A stretch of 64,000 nucleotides of DNA from Oceanobacillus kimchii X50. GTDB taxonomy: Bacteria; Bacillota; Bacilli; Bacillales; Amphibacillaceae. Below the pieces are notes generated by a model. It was not told the DNA's origin, made no database searches, and worked only from the letters and a program-made list of their open reading frames with translations. Shown here piece by piece: positions 16,412-25,831 of the stretch (its first letter is position 1; each line of letters starts with the position of its first letter). Made by a program: the position numbers and the translations under genes. The stretch is taken from NCBI RefSeq assembly GCF_000340475.1, contig NZ_CM001792.1:2856921-2920920 (forward strand), written 5' to 3'.

Positions 16412-17869
16412 TTAATCTTCTTTCATCATTGTTACAGCTCTATTCAGCTTTCTCGCTAAGTCTTCTGAAGCTTTCTGCATATAACCCTGAACAGTATTAT
16501 ATACTTCCGGTGATACAGTAGTTAATCCGCCTGCCATATTATTAATTAAATCTTCTTGTTGTTGGTCTGATAGAGAATCGTAAAACATACCAGGTTGTGT
16601 GAAATCATCCTGTTTTTCGATGTCCGATCGCTCTAACCTACCTTCAACATAGCGTCCATCACCACTTGTCACAAGGTTACCTGGCCACCAGTCAGATTCA
16701 TGATTAACTGGTACATTACGAAAATCAGGACCTATCCGATAACGTTGTGAATCCCAATAAATATTTGCTCTTCCTTGTAACATCTTATCATCTGATAGTT
16801 CTACACCTTCTTGTAAATTAGATGGAGAAAAAGCCGCTTTTTCAACTTGCTCCATATAATTATCAGGATTCCTATTCAATACCATTCTTCCCACTGGTTG
16901 GAAAGGGAACTGTTGTTGATCCCATATTTTGGTATCGTCTAATGGATCATATGGTAGATTGGCAGCATCTTCAGGATCCATGATCTGTACATATAACCCA
17001 AATTCAACTGGCTCCCCTCTTTCAATGACATCATGTAAGTCCTGTCCTGCAATATCCGGATTCTCTCCCGCTAGTCGTACTGCTTCATCGTTACGAATAT
17101 ACTGTTCTCCAGCCAGCGGTGCCCACGTGTATTTAACAAAATATCGTTTTCCTTCTCCATTTTTCCAAACATAGGTATTTACACTATGCCCAGGCAAATG
17201 ACGTAGACTTTTCACTGTACCAAGGTTGGAGTAAACAAGTAGTGTAAAGAGAAGTGATTCAGGCGCACGTGCCACAAAATTCCAGTAGCGTGTGGGATCG
17301 ATTAAGTTATCTACCGGAGATGGTAAAAACGCTTTAATCGCTTCTGGAAAACGAATTGTGTCGCGAACAGAGAAAACAGGAATATGATTACATATCAAAT
17401 CGAATATGCCGTTATCTGTATAAAATTTAGTGGAGAATCCTCTTACATTACGGGATGTATCTGGGGTTCCTTTTGTACTAACTGCTAAGGAGAACCGCAC
17501 AAATACCGGCACTTCTGTACCCGGTGTCTGCAAGAAAGATAATGTTGTATAATCACTCATAGAATACAATGTTTCAAAATAACCAAAAGCTCCCCAACCT
17601 TTTACATGTACCGGTCTCTCTATTATCTTCTCATGAATAAATGTTTGTAATGTTTCGTGCTCAATATTGTCCTGTTTTAAAATTGGTCCACGTTTTCCGA
17701 CAGTCTGTGAATGAATCTCTGCTGGAAGATCAATATCCCAGTTAAAAGCAGCAGGATTCGTATGGGATTTATCACCTGCATTTCCTTCATATCCATGTGG
17801 TCCTTGACTCCCATGCCCCTGTGAATAATTACGAGAATTTTTCAATTCATCGTTATTCCCATCAGTCAT
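16412..17869 (-). CDS. Haem catalase (divergent)
   Basis: A 485-residue clade-type mono-functional catalase that breaks down H2O2. Catalytic elements are present: distal His in PVHVKGWGAFGYFE, distal Asn in CNHIPVFSVRD, and the proximal haem Tyr in RANIYWDSQRYRIGP. These motifs deviate from the usual forms (RVVHA.G, NTPVFF.RD, RLF.Y.DTQ), and the first 35 residues are a polar extension rich in Gly, Asn and His. I chose ATG 17869, 8 nt after AGGAGG, over the upstream start at 17890. It is monocistronic with no PerR box that I can see, so a spore or sigma-controlled role is possible but unproven. Confidence 0.92.
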   Translation of the reverse strand: MTDGNNDELKNSRNYSQGHGSQGPHGYEGNAGDKSHTNPAAFNWDIDLPAEIHSQTVGKRGPILKQDNIEHETLQTFIHEKIIERPVHVKGWGAFGYFETLYSMSDYTTLSFLQTPGTEVPVFVRFSLAVSTKGTPDTSRNVRGFSTKFYTDNGIFDLICNHIPVFSVRDTIRFPEAIKAFLPSPVDNLIDPTRYWNFVARAPESLLFTLLVYSNLGTVKSLRHLPGHSVNTYVWKNGEGKRYFVKYTWAPLAGEQYIRNDEAVRLAGENPDIAGQDLHDVIERGEPVEFGLYVQIMDPEDAANLPYDPLDDTKIWDQQQFPFQPVGRMVLNRNPDNYMEQVEKAAFSPSNLQEGVELSDDKMLQGRANIYWDSQRYRIGPDFRNVPVNHESDWWPGNLVTSGDGRYVEGRLERSDIEKQDDFTQPGMFYDSLSDQQQEDLINNMAGGLTTVSPEVYNTVQGYMQKASEDLARKLNRAVTMMKED

Positions 17870-18017
17870 GATGTAACCTCCTAACACCAATTAAATAAAC
17901 CTTTATCAAATTATGTTCCAGAGGAGTGAAATAGAACGTTTAGAGTATAAATTCGATAAACATATTTGTTTTAATCCATTTGATTAAGGGGATAGTTTAA
18001 AAAGGAGATTGATAACG

Positions 18018-18221
18018 ATGCGCTTTGCACCATTTTTTATCCTAGCTATCTTTGGATATTTCTTCATCATTATTCCTCTCATTTATTTGATAGATTTCAT
18101 ATTTATTAAAGATGGTATTACATTTGGCAGTCTCAGAAACAATGCAATTGGATTTTTTCTAGCATTACTCTTTATTTACTTTATATTGTATAGGAGAAAA
18201 AAGAAAACGAAGCAAAAATAA
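18018..18221 (+). CDS. Small two-helix membrane protein
   Basis: A 67-residue protein: two hydrophobic helices (about 4-28 and 42-58) and a lysine-rich tail (RRKKKTKQK). I chose the ATG at 18018 over the TTG at 18009, which is too close to AAAGGAG. It is monocistronic with its own terminator overlapping the stop. The function is unknown. Confidence 0.6.
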   Translation: MRFAPFFILAIFGYFFIIIPLIYLIDFIFIKDGITFGSLRNNAIGFFLALLFIYFILYRRKKKTKQK

Positions 18222-18254
18222 AACCTATGCATATATGTAAAGAGCATAGGTTTT
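18219..18254 (+). terminator. Intrinsic terminator
   Basis: AAAACCTATGC pairs perfectly with GCATAGGTTTTT around a 13-nt loop. Confidence 0.85.
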
Positions 18255-18304
18255 TGATACTATTATTGTAAATCTAGGTGTAATTTCCACGTTCATTCAT
18301 TGGT

Positions 18305-18988
18305 CTATGAAATACGTTTGACTACCTGTAATTTCTCCGCATCTAACCCTTTTGAAAAATCCCCATCCGTCTGGATACCGGTTCCAAAATGGTACTGGTC
18401 AGCTTGAACAAAATAGTGTATTTCATTGAAATTATCCATATTTAAGCCCCCACCTGGTAAAATGCTTGGCCCTCTAGAGGAATTCGCTAATTCGACTAAA
18501 CTCTTTAATGATTGCTTTCCTTCTAAACAATTTGAAGAACCACCAGAAGTTAAAATACGCTGTACATTACTACATTCAGCAATAGACAAATAAGCTTCTT
18601 CTAATGAAGGTACTTCATCAAAAGCACGATGAACCGTAATATCCAGCTCATCTGAGATACTTGCTGCCGTCTCTAAAGCATCCATGTTTATTGTACTGTC
18701 ACGGTGCAAGGCACCAAAAACAATTCCTCTCCCACCTAATTCAACTATATTTCGAATATCTTCATATATTGTGTCTAACTCACACGCAGTATAAATGAAA
18801 TGATAACTATGCGGTCTCACCATTATTTGTACAGGAATATTTACATGTTCTAGAACTTTTTTTATCGTCCCATAACTAGGAGTTAATCCTCCCTCTTTCA
18901 TCCCAGACACTAACTCTAATCGATCCACTCCAAACTTTTCTGCTTGTATTGCTTCCTCCACTGTCTGCACAATTGCTTCGATATACAT
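18305..18988 (-). CDS. cutC: CutC family protein
   Basis: A 227-residue TIM-barrel protein of the CutC family (YIEAIVQTVEEAIQAEKFG at the start, MVRPHSYHFIYT in the middle, ILTSGG, then ILPGGGLN). CutC was first linked to copper tolerance in E. coli; that role is disputed and the true activity is unclear. I chose ATG 18988 (AGGAG 8 nt upstream), giving the standard family start, rather than the codon at 19015. It is monocistronic, divergent from the glycerate regulator. Confidence 0.9.
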   Translation of the reverse strand: MYIEAIVQTVEEAIQAEKFGVDRLELVSGMKEGGLTPSYGTIKKVLEHVNIPVQIMVRPHSYHFIYTACELDTIYEDIRNIVELGGRGIVFGALHRDSTINMDALETAASISDELDITVHRAFDEVPSLEEAYLSIAECSNVQRILTSGGSSNCLEGKQSLKSLVELANSSRGPSILPGGGLNMDNFNEIHYFVQADQYHFGTGIQTDGDFSKGLDAEKLQVVKRIS

Positions 18989-19163
18989 TTTGTCACTCCT
19001 ATCTTTTGAATTCACCTATATGGTGGCAAAATCAAAAATTCTCTATTAAACTCACTGTAATTAATATATTCATCCTGTCAAGTGGCTATAGTAGATAGTA
19101 TAATTCATACTAAACTTTCTATTGCTAACAAATCCTTTATACTATACATAGAAACAAAAGGAG

Positions 19164-20306
19164 TTGAAGACCATCTTAACCGAACAATTAGCAAACGAAA
19201 TCGTAAAACGTACTATGTCCATTATACATGCCAATATAAATATTATGGATCAAACAGGTACAATCATCGCTTCAGGTGTACCTTCTAGAATCGGACAGTT
19301 ACACGATGGAGCCGTTCAAGTAATTAAAGAAAAACATACGATTGAAATTGATACTTCAAGAACCAATCATTGGCATAGCTCTCAGCCAGGGATTAATTTA
19401 CCTATTACTTTTCAAGAAAATATTGTAGGTGTAATCGGAATAACCGGACATCCAGATGATATCCGTGACTATTCTCAGTTAATCCAAATGGGTGCAGAAC
19501 TTACGCTAGAACAGGCTTTTTTAACAAATGAAATTCAGCAAAATAAACAAATTCGCCAAAATCAAATCACTAATATTCTTTTAGGAACCGAACAAGATCA
19601 AACATATATTCAAGAAAGAGCACACTATGCAAAACTAGATATCAAAACAACCTATGCTGTTATTATCATATCTACACCAGTATTAGATAAAAAACATACA
19701 AAAGATGTAGAAAAACATATTCACTCTTGGCTTAATCAAGAAGATGAGTATATACCATTATTTACAAATCAACACCTTATACTAAAAAAAGAAATCCAAC
19801 CATCTAGCAATACTCCTTTAAAGGATATTTTAATAGAAAAGCATAAGACTTCAGCTATCCCCCATATGACTATTGCAGTCGGGCCTTATTTAACGGGAGT
19901 AAACGGTTGGAGACAATCCTATCAAGAAGCACAAAAAATAATCGAAGTTGCAAATACACTATATCCATCAGGCGGGATATGGAGTTATCAAGACTTAAAT
20001 CTTGCAATTTTGGCTTATGATTTGCTCAAGAATACCCCGCAGTCAACAAAGCAGCTAATTGCGACGTATCACCGCATTCTTACAGAGAATGATGGTACAC
20101 AACTTCACCAAACATTAAAAACATATATAGAGGAAAACGGAAAAATGTCTATCACCTCCGATAAGCTATTTATTCATCGAAATACATTAACATATCGACT
20201 AGACAAAATATATCAAATAACTGGAAAAGACCCTAGAAATATTAATCACCTTCTAGAGTTAAAAATGGCTCAACTTTTATATAAACTTGAATCAAACAAT
20301 AATTAA
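19164..20306 (+). CDS. cdaR: CdaR-type sugar-diacid/glycerate regulator
   Basis: A 380-residue transcription factor. The N-terminal diacid-recognition domain (ANEIVKRTMSIIHANINIMD, SRIGQLHDGA, GINLPITFQENIVGVIGITG) is followed by a C-terminal PucR-type HTH (KLFIHRNTLTYRLDKI). CdaR proteins activate glycerate/glucarate genes when they bind the substrate, which fits the GntP permease and glycerate kinase just downstream. The start is unclear: TTG 19164 sits right against the AAAGGAG, so the true start may be the ATC at 19173, 9 nt downstream of it. Confidence 0.9.
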   Translation: MKTILTEQLANEIVKRTMSIIHANINIMDQTGTIIASGVPSRIGQLHDGAVQVIKEKHTIEIDTSRTNHWHSSQPGINLPITFQENIVGVIGITGHPDDIRDYSQLIQMGAELTLEQAFLTNEIQQNKQIRQNQITNILLGTEQDQTYIQERAHYAKLDIKTTYAVIIISTPVLDKKHTKDVEKHIHSWLNQEDEYIPLFTNQHLILKKEIQPSSNTPLKDILIEKHKTSAIPHMTIAVGPYLTGVNGWRQSYQEAQKIIEVANTLYPSGGIWSYQDLNLAILAYDLLKNTPQSTKQLIATYHRILTENDGTQLHQTLKTYIEENGKMSITSDKLFIHRNTLTYRLDKIYQITGKDPRNINHLLELKMAQLLYKLESNNN

Positions 20307-20387
20307 CATCGTCATTCATGCAAACGCACAATAATAACACAAAGAAAACGCTGCCTTTTTGTTCAAATGACTAATGATATCCGATGC

Positions 20388-20401
20388 TGATAACGCTTAC
20401 A
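20388..20401. promoter_or_regulatory. CcpA-binding cre site
   Basis: TGATAACGCTTACA matches the cre consensus TGWNANCGNTNWCA at every fixed position. It lies 44 nt before the permease start, so CcpA should repress glycerate use when preferred sugars are present. Confidence 0.8.
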
Positions 20402-20444
20402 ATGAAGGTAGTATTAAAACTACATGTAATGAAGGTGAACAGCT

Positions 20445-21713
20445 ATGGAAATAGAAGTAAGTGCATTCGGTGCAATTATCGGTTTAATTATATCAATTAT
20501 AATGATATTAAAGAAGATCCCGCCTGTATATGGTCTTATGACAGGGGCACTAATTGGCGGATTAATAGGTGGTACAAATATTGTTGACACCGTTAGCTTA
20601 ATGGTTAGTGGTGCCCAAGGAATTATTCCATCCGTATTAAGAATCTTGGCTGCAGGAATTCTCGCTGGTATCCTTATTGAATCAGGAGCAGCAGCTAAAA
20701 TAGCACAATCCATTGTTACTAAGTTTGGTGAAAAACGCGCTCTATTAGCACTCGCATTAGCAACGATGTTCTTAACAGCAGTCGGTGTTTTTGTTGATGT
20801 AGCAGTAATAACCGTTGCTCCAATTGCTCTCGTAATCGCTTCTAATGCGGGTCTATCTAGAATAGCGATACTACTTGCAATGGTCGGTGGAGGTAAAGCA
20901 GGTAATGTGATGTCTCCTAATCCAAATACGATTGCAGTTTCTGATGCGTTTAATGTTCCGCTTATATCTGTGATGGGGGCAGGAGTTATTCCTGCTATAT
21001 TCGGTATCGTTGCTACGTATATTATCGCGAAAAAGATTTCATCACGCGGTACAATGATTGAAGAAAAAGAAATCGAACAATCCGAGGAAAACACTTTACC
21101 ATCATTGTTTACATCCTTACTTGGTCCAATTGTTGCAATTGTCCTACTTGCATTGCGACCTCTCTTCGATATTAATATCGATCCAATCATTGCACTTCCT
21201 GTCGGAGGGTTGATTGGAATTATTGCAATGGGACAATGGCGTAACACAAATGATTATATTAAAACTGGATTAGAAAAAATGGCACCTGTAGCTATTCTGT
21301 TAATTGGAACAGGTACACTAGCCGGAATTATCCAAAATTCACGTATTGATACAGTATTGATAAACGCATTAGAAGGACTTGGTTTACCAGCATTCTCGCT
21401 CGCTCCCGTCTCTGGAATATTTATGTCCGGTGCAACTGCATCAACTACAGCAGGGGCTACAGTAGCAAGTAGTGTATTTGCTTCTACCTTACTCGAAATG
21501 GGAGTAGCAGCATTGGGTGGAGCAGCAATGATTCATGCTGGTTCAACCGTAATTGACCATATGCCACACGGAAGCTTCTTCCATGCGACAGCAGGAAGTG
21601 TGGGGATGCAAGTAAAAGAACGATTAAAATTAATTCCTTATGAAACATTGGTAGGTTTAACTATCGCAATTGTATCTACGATTATATACGGAATTATACC
21701 GTTGTTCTTTTAA
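20445..21713 (+). CDS. GntP family permease, probably glycerate (or gluconate-like acid) importer
   Basis: A 422-residue membrane transporter with 12-14 helices of the GntP family (ALIGGLIGGTNIVDTV, GGGKAGNVMSPNPNTIAVSDAF, MSGATASTTAGATVASS, HAGSTVIDHMPHGSFFHATAGS). GntP proteins are proton symporters for gluconate and related hydroxy acids. Lying between a CdaR regulator and a glycerate kinase 12 nt downstream, it most likely imports glycerate. A cre site precedes it. Confidence 0.92.
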   Translation: MEIEVSAFGAIIGLIISIIMILKKIPPVYGLMTGALIGGLIGGTNIVDTVSLMVSGAQGIIPSVLRILAAGILAGILIESGAAAKIAQSIVTKFGEKRALLALALATMFLTAVGVFVDVAVITVAPIALVIASNAGLSRIAILLAMVGGGKAGNVMSPNPNTIAVSDAFNVPLISVMGAGVIPAIFGIVATYIIAKKISSRGTMIEEKEIEQSEENTLPSLFTSLLGPIVAIVLLALRPLFDINIDPIIALPVGGLIGIIAMGQWRNTNDYIKTGLEKMAPVAILLIGTGTLAGIIQNSRIDTVLINALEGLGLPAFSLAPVSGIFMSGATASTTAGATVASSVFASTLLEMGVAALGGAAMIHAGSTVIDHMPHGSFFHATAGSVGMQVKERLKLIPYETLVGLTIAIVSTIIYGIIPLFF

Positions 21714-21731
21714 GTTAAGGAGTGAATGGAA

Positions 21732-22874
21732 TTGAAGAAAAAGAAAATCGTAATCGCACCCGATTCATTTAAGGAAAGTATGACAGCACAACAAGCGGCA
21801 GTTGCAATTGCTAAAGGTGTTAAATCTGTATTTCAAGATAAGTTAGATCTCGAGCTAATACCAATGGCAGATGGCGGTGAGGGAACCATTCAATCCCTTG
21901 CCGATGCACTTGACGGCACCACACATTCCAAAAAAGTTACTGGACCTTTAGGAAATTCAGTTATCGCTAATTACGCAATTTCTGGAGATAAAACGACTGC
22001 AATTATCGAAATGGCCGAGGCTTCAGGAATTGCACTTGTCCCTAGTGAAATACGAAACCCTTTAAAAACAACGACCCATGGTACAGGACAATTAATACAA
22101 GCAGCTCTTGACCATAATGTAGAAAAAATCATTCTTGGCATTGGCGGAAGTGCCACCAACGATGGCGGAGCAGGAATGGTAGAAGCATTAGGTGGTAAAT
22201 TGTTAAACAGCGAAGGAAACTCTATACCTTCAGGGGGAGGAAGTTTAATCGATCTCGATGACATCGACTTAAGTAATTTAGATAAAAGGTTACAGGATGT
22301 ACAAATAATTGTTGCTTGTGATGTAGATAATCCACTATTAGGAGAGTACGGTGCAAGTGCAATTTATGGACCACAAAAAGGGGCAGATAAAAAAATGGTA
22401 TCTGACCTTGATTCTGCTCTCAGCAATTACCATGATGTGTTAGAACGGGTTACAAAAAAGTCTGTCAAAGATATCCCAGGAGCTGGTGCAGCAGGAGGAC
22501 TCGGAGCTGGATTACTAGCATTTCTTCATGCAAAGCTCGAACCTGGAGTAGAAATCGTCTTAAAAGAAACCAATTTTTACGAACGGGTGGTTGATGCAGA
22601 CCTTGTCCTCACCGGTGAAGGAAAAATCGATGGACAAACCATCTATGGTAAAACCCCTATTGGGGTTGCCAAGGCTACAAAAAGATTCAACATTCCTGTT
22701 ATAGCTTTAAGCGGAACCTTAGGTACTGATTATGAAAAAGTCTATAACCATGGAATCGATGCAGCATTTAGTATTGTTCAAGGTCCTTGTGATTTAGAAG
22801 ATGCCTTAAAAAATGGACCGAACTACTTGGAAGGATTGGCAAGGAACGTGGCAAAATTACTAGTTATTCATTAA
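21732..22874 (+). CDS. glxK: Glycerate kinase (GlxK/GarK type)
   Basis: A 380-residue cytosolic glycerate kinase, converting D-glycerate and ATP to phosphoglycerate, which enters glycolysis. Family marks are IVIAPDSFKESMTAQQAA at the start, PMADGGEGT, GIGGSATNDGGAGM and LTGEGKIDGQT. The AAGGAG site is only 3 nt before ATG 21726 and 9 nt before TTG 21732, so I prefer the TTG. It is the last gene of the glycerate module. The gap 22875-23510 holds its terminator and the purine leader. Confidence 0.93.
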   Translation: MKKKKIVIAPDSFKESMTAQQAAVAIAKGVKSVFQDKLDLELIPMADGGEGTIQSLADALDGTTHSKKVTGPLGNSVIANYAISGDKTTAIIEMAEASGIALVPSEIRNPLKTTTHGTGQLIQAALDHNVEKIILGIGGSATNDGGAGMVEALGGKLLNSEGNSIPSGGGSLIDLDDIDLSNLDKRLQDVQIIVACDVDNPLLGEYGASAIYGPQKGADKKMVSDLDSALSNYHDVLERVTKKSVKDIPGAGAAGGLGAGLLAFLHAKLEPGVEIVLKETNFYERVVDADLVLTGEGKIDGQTIYGKTPIGVAKATKRFNIPVIALSGTLGTDYEKVYNHGIDAAFSIVQGPCDLEDALKNGPNYLEGLARNVAKLLVIH

Positions 22875-23015
22875 AGAAAATTTTATGGTTACCAGCCCTT
22901 GTAAATATGGCACAATACTTTCACCATAAAGGGAACTTTATTCAATGGGGATCGATCTTTCCCTACGTAATGAATGGTAGTTCACCTTCATAATTTTGGA
23001 TAAACCAAAAATTCT

Positions 23016-23050
23016 AAAAGGGACACTCGCATTTTATGAGTGTCCCTTTT
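23016..23050. terminator. Intrinsic terminator of the glycerate module
   Basis: AAAAGGGACACTC pairs perfectly with GAGTGTCCCTTTT around a 9-nt loop. Confidence 0.88.
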
Positions 23051-23132
23051 AATTAATATGACAGTTATTCATTGTTTACAATTTTAACGAACTAGACAAT
23101 ATAAAATCTATACTCAACATTCATTTTTGATT

Positions 23133-23177
23133 AAAACACGAACATTAATTGTATTTTTGTTTAAAATGTTCACTTTT
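23133..23177. promoter_or_regulatory. PurR-binding PUR-box pair before the nucleoside operon
   Basis: Two inverted copies of the Bacillus PUR box (consensus AWWWCCGAACWWT): AAAACACGAACATT at 23133-23146 and, reversed, AAAAGTGAACATTTT at 23163-23177, about 16 nt apart. This is the usual architecture of a PurR operator. It lies just upstream of the promoter and guanine riboswitch. Confidence 0.7.
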
Positions 23178-23180
23178 CGC

Positions 23181-23209
23181 TTGCTAACATACTTTTAATT
23201 TGCTATATT
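23181..23209 (+). promoter_or_regulatory. Promoter of the purine nucleoside operon
   Basis: TTGCTA (23181-23186), 17 nt and TATATT (23204-23209) with an upstream TG (extended -10), about 20 nt before the aptamer. Confidence 0.6.
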
Positions 23210-23228
23210 AATAGCGAAATTAAATATT

Positions 23229-23300
23229 GTACTCGTATATGTTCAGTAATATGGTCTGAACGTCTCTACCAAGTTCCCAAAAAGAACCGGACTACGAGTT
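23229..23300 (+). ncRNA. Purine (guanine/hypoxanthine class) riboswitch aptamer
   Basis: P1 is formed by ACTCGTA and TACGAGT. Between them are TAATATGGTCTGAACG, the core TCTCTACC and the closing GGACTACGAG. In the core GACTA the key base is C (position 74 in the xpt numbering), which selects guanine or hypoxanthine; adenine switches have U there. Confidence 0.92.
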
Positions 23301-23395
23301 GAAGTTATATGTATGGACAAATGAGTTAATTGCTCTCTTGTCTATCATGTTTTGGTGTGGTATTTCACATTGTAAACAAACTTTGACTCTAATAG

Positions 23396-23439
23396 GCCTG
23401 GAAAAGGTAGAATTAATTCTATCTTTTTCAGGCTTTTTT
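23396..23439 (+). terminator. Expression-platform terminator of the purine riboswitch
   Basis: GCCTGGAAAAGGTAGAA pairs with TTCTATCTTTTTCAGGC and is followed by six Ts. It lies between the aptamer and the nucleoside phosphorylase gene, so guanine binding should shut the operon off. Confidence 0.88.
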
Positions 23440-23510
23440 ACTTTAGTATTCGGGTTCATTTATCAAACTTCGCATCAGTTTTATAACACAGTATTTAGGA
23501 GGAAACAGAA

Positions 23511-24329
23511 ATGCATAAAACAGAAGAAATATTAGAAGCAAAATCATTTATCTCGGAACAAACAGGCATTAAACCAGAAATAGGAATGATTCTCGGATCA
23601 GGATTAGGAAGCCTCGCTGAAGAAATAGAAGACGCTGTTGTTATACCTTATGAAACTATTCCTTACTTCTCCAAATCAAATGCAGTTGGACATGCAAATG
23701 AATTGGTGATTGGACATTTACAAGGTAAAAAAGTAGTAGCTATGAAAGGTCGCTATCATTATTACGAGGGATATACTTTGGATGAAGTTACTTTTCCTGT
23801 ACGGGTCTTAAAAGCATTAGGGGTGGAAAAACTAATCATCACAAATTCTTGTGGTGCAGTTAATACTGATTTTAACCCTGGTGAACTAATGTTAATTAGT
23901 GACCACATTAACCTTGTTGGTACAAACCCATTAATAGGCAAAAACAATGAAGACCTAGGTACACGCTTCCCAGATGTTTCCGAAGTTTATAGTCGTAACT
24001 TACGAGCTTTAGCTCGAGATGCAGCCCAAGATTTGAACATAACATTACAAGAAGGTGTATACGGTTGGTGGAGTGGCCCTGTTTATGAAACACCTGCAGA
24101 AATTCGAATGATTCGTATACTTGGCGGAGATGCAATTGGTATGTCTACCGTACCAGAAGCACTTATTGCCATTCATTCTGGACTAGAAGTATTAGGAATT
24201 TCTTGTTTAACCAATATGGCTTGTGGGATATTAGATCAGCCTTTAAGTCATGAGGAAGTTATTGAAGTAGCGGGTCAATCTCGTGACAAATTTGTTCAGT
24301 TAATACAACAAACATTAAAATTGCTGTAA
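23511..24329 (+). CDS. punA: Purine nucleoside phosphorylase
   Basis: A 272-residue trimeric-type purine nucleoside phosphorylase, splitting inosine or guanosine with phosphate into base and ribose-1-phosphate. It has LILGSGLG-like GMILGSGLGSLAEE, the GRYHYYEGY loop, ITNSCGAVN, and the base-site segment YETPAEIRMIRILGGDAIGMSTVPE with the binding Asn in CLTNMACGILDQ. The loop before YETPAE reads GWWSGP where B. subtilis PupG has a smaller AVTGP-like stretch, a small deviation near the active site. The start follows AGGAGG. It is led by PUR boxes and a guanine riboswitch and followed by a nucleoside transporter. Confidence 0.95.
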   Translation: MHKTEEILEAKSFISEQTGIKPEIGMILGSGLGSLAEEIEDAVVIPYETIPYFSKSNAVGHANELVIGHLQGKKVVAMKGRYHYYEGYTLDEVTFPVRVLKALGVEKLIITNSCGAVNTDFNPGELMLISDHINLVGTNPLIGKNNEDLGTRFPDVSEVYSRNLRALARDAAQDLNITLQEGVYGWWSGPVYETPAEIRMIRILGGDAIGMSTVPEALIAIHSGLEVLGISCLTNMACGILDQPLSHEEVIEVAGQSRDKFVQLIQQTLKLL

Positions 24330-24378
24330 CTCTATTGATACCTTATAAGTTTATCTATACGTACATCAAGAAAAAATC

Positions 24379-24425
24379 GATAATCCAAGATACAAAAATA
24401 CTGTTTGCTAACTATTAATCTTGGA
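24379..24425 (+). other. Intergenic hairpin between phosphorylase and transporter genes
   Basis: AATCCAAGAT and ATCTTGGATT form a 10-bp stem with a 27-nt loop and no T-run. It may process or stabilise the mRNA rather than terminate it. Confidence 0.4.
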
Positions 24426-24460
24426 TTTACTAATAAACACAAAAATGAAGAGGTGTAAAT

Positions 24461-25681
24461 ATGAGTTTCATATGGGGATTAGCTGGTTGCTTAGTAATTA
24501 CTCTACTCTCATTTCTATTATCTGAAAAAAAGAAATCTATTAATATAAGGACCGTTTCTATTGGGTTTATCTTACAAGTAATTTTTGGATATATCGTGTT
24601 AAAGTGGGAGTTTGGAAAGGATACCCTTGCTTACGTGTCAACAGCGATAAATGACATTATTGATTATGGCCATGAAGGAATTGCCTTTGTTTTTGGCCCA
24701 TTAGCGGATAGAGGTGGAGATGTCGCCGTATTTGCAGTGAACGTCCTAGGAATGATTATCTTCCTCACTGTTCTCATCGCATTGTTATATCACTTTGGAA
24801 TCATGCAATACATGGTGCGCTTCATAGGTGGTTTTATCTCAAAAATCATGAAAACATCTTATGCTGAATCAGCTGCTGCTGCAGCTAATATTTTTGTTGG
24901 GAATACACAGGCACCTTTAGTAGTAAAACCGTATATCGCTAACATGACTAGATCACAGCTGTTCTCTGTAATGGTTGGTGGGTTGGCGTCTGTCTCAGGT
25001 GCAATTATGATAAGCTTAGCAGCAATGGGAATTCCCTTAGAATACCTGCTATCAGCGGCAATTATGTCCGCTCCTGCAGGAATTATGATTGCAAAGGTCA
25101 TCATACCGGAGTCAGAAGAAATAAATGAAAATGAATGGAAAGAAACTGTACTTGCCTCGAGTGAAGAGAAGACTAATATTATTGATGTTATTTTCACGAG
25201 CTCGAAGGAAGGATTACATTTTGCAGTGAACGTCGGCTTGATGCTAATCGCCTTTATTGGATTAATAGCATTAATAAATGGAATTTTGGGCTGGGGCGGC
25301 TCACTATTTGGCTTTGAAAATTTTTCTTTGGAATTAATTCTAGGTTATCTATTTGCACCAATTGCCTTTGTTATCGGTATTCCATGGGACGAAGCACTTG
25401 TAGCTGGAAATTTACTTGCACAGAAGTTATTATTAAATGAATTTGTTGCATTTGCTCAGCTTTCTACGATGGTTGATAGCTTATCAGACAGAGCTTTAGC
25501 AGTACTGACATTTGCTTTAAGTGGATTTGCTAATTTTGGAGCAGCTGGAAGTATTGTCGGGATGCTCTCTAACATGGTCCCACAACGTAAGACTGAGATT
25601 CAAAAACTTATGCTGAAGGCATTAATTGCAGCCACATTTGCTAACCTTTTGAATGGTGCCATTGTATCAATGTTTTTCTAA
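24461..25681 (+). CDS. nupC: Concentrative nucleoside transporter (NupC/CNT family)
   Basis: A 406-residue membrane symporter of the CNT family. Marks include the VFGPLADRGGDVAVFAVNVL segment, the EAAAAANIFVG-like SAAAAANIFVGNTQAPLVVKP helix-hairpin, and GFANFGAAGSIVGMLSN near the end. CNT carriers import nucleosides with H+ or Na+. It lies 131 nt after the purine nucleoside phosphorylase in the same guanine-riboswitch unit, so purine nucleosides are the likely substrate. Confidence 0.93.
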   Translation: MSFIWGLAGCLVITLLSFLLSEKKKSINIRTVSIGFILQVIFGYIVLKWEFGKDTLAYVSTAINDIIDYGHEGIAFVFGPLADRGGDVAVFAVNVLGMIIFLTVLIALLYHFGIMQYMVRFIGGFISKIMKTSYAESAAAAANIFVGNTQAPLVVKPYIANMTRSQLFSVMVGGLASVSGAIMISLAAMGIPLEYLLSAAIMSAPAGIMIAKVIIPESEEINENEWKETVLASSEEKTNIIDVIFTSSKEGLHFAVNVGLMLIAFIGLIALINGILGWGGSLFGFENFSLELILGYLFAPIAFVIGIPWDEALVAGNLLAQKLLLNEFVAFAQLSTMVDSLSDRALAVLTFALSGFANFGAAGSIVGMLSNMVPQRKTEIQKLMLKALIAATFANLLNGAIVSMFF

Positions 25682-25785
25682 GATTCACATCATAAATTAG
25701 AAGAATCTAGGCAAAGACATGCTAAAAAGAATAAATGTAGACTTATGAAGTCGGAGTCTACTGGCGAAACTGATAAAAGTTTTAT

Positions 25786-25831
25786 AAAAAAGGAATGGGA
25801 TACACAAGAATAATGTGTTCCATTCCTTTTT
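25786..25831 (+). terminator. Intrinsic terminator of the nucleoside operon
   Basis: AAAAAGGAATGG pairs with CCATTCCTTTTT; ACAC and GTGT extend the stem inside. Confidence 0.85.

Noticed and set aside
20420..21247. 275-codon antisense frame on the GntP permease gene
   Set aside because: It is the mirror of a well-supported membrane gene; its Pro/Ile/Ala-rich composition is typical of an antisense shadow.
23299..23535. 78-codon frame between the purine aptamer and the phosphorylase gene
   Set aside because: It overlaps the riboswitch terminator and the phosphorylase start, has no ribosome site and no recognisable protein pattern.
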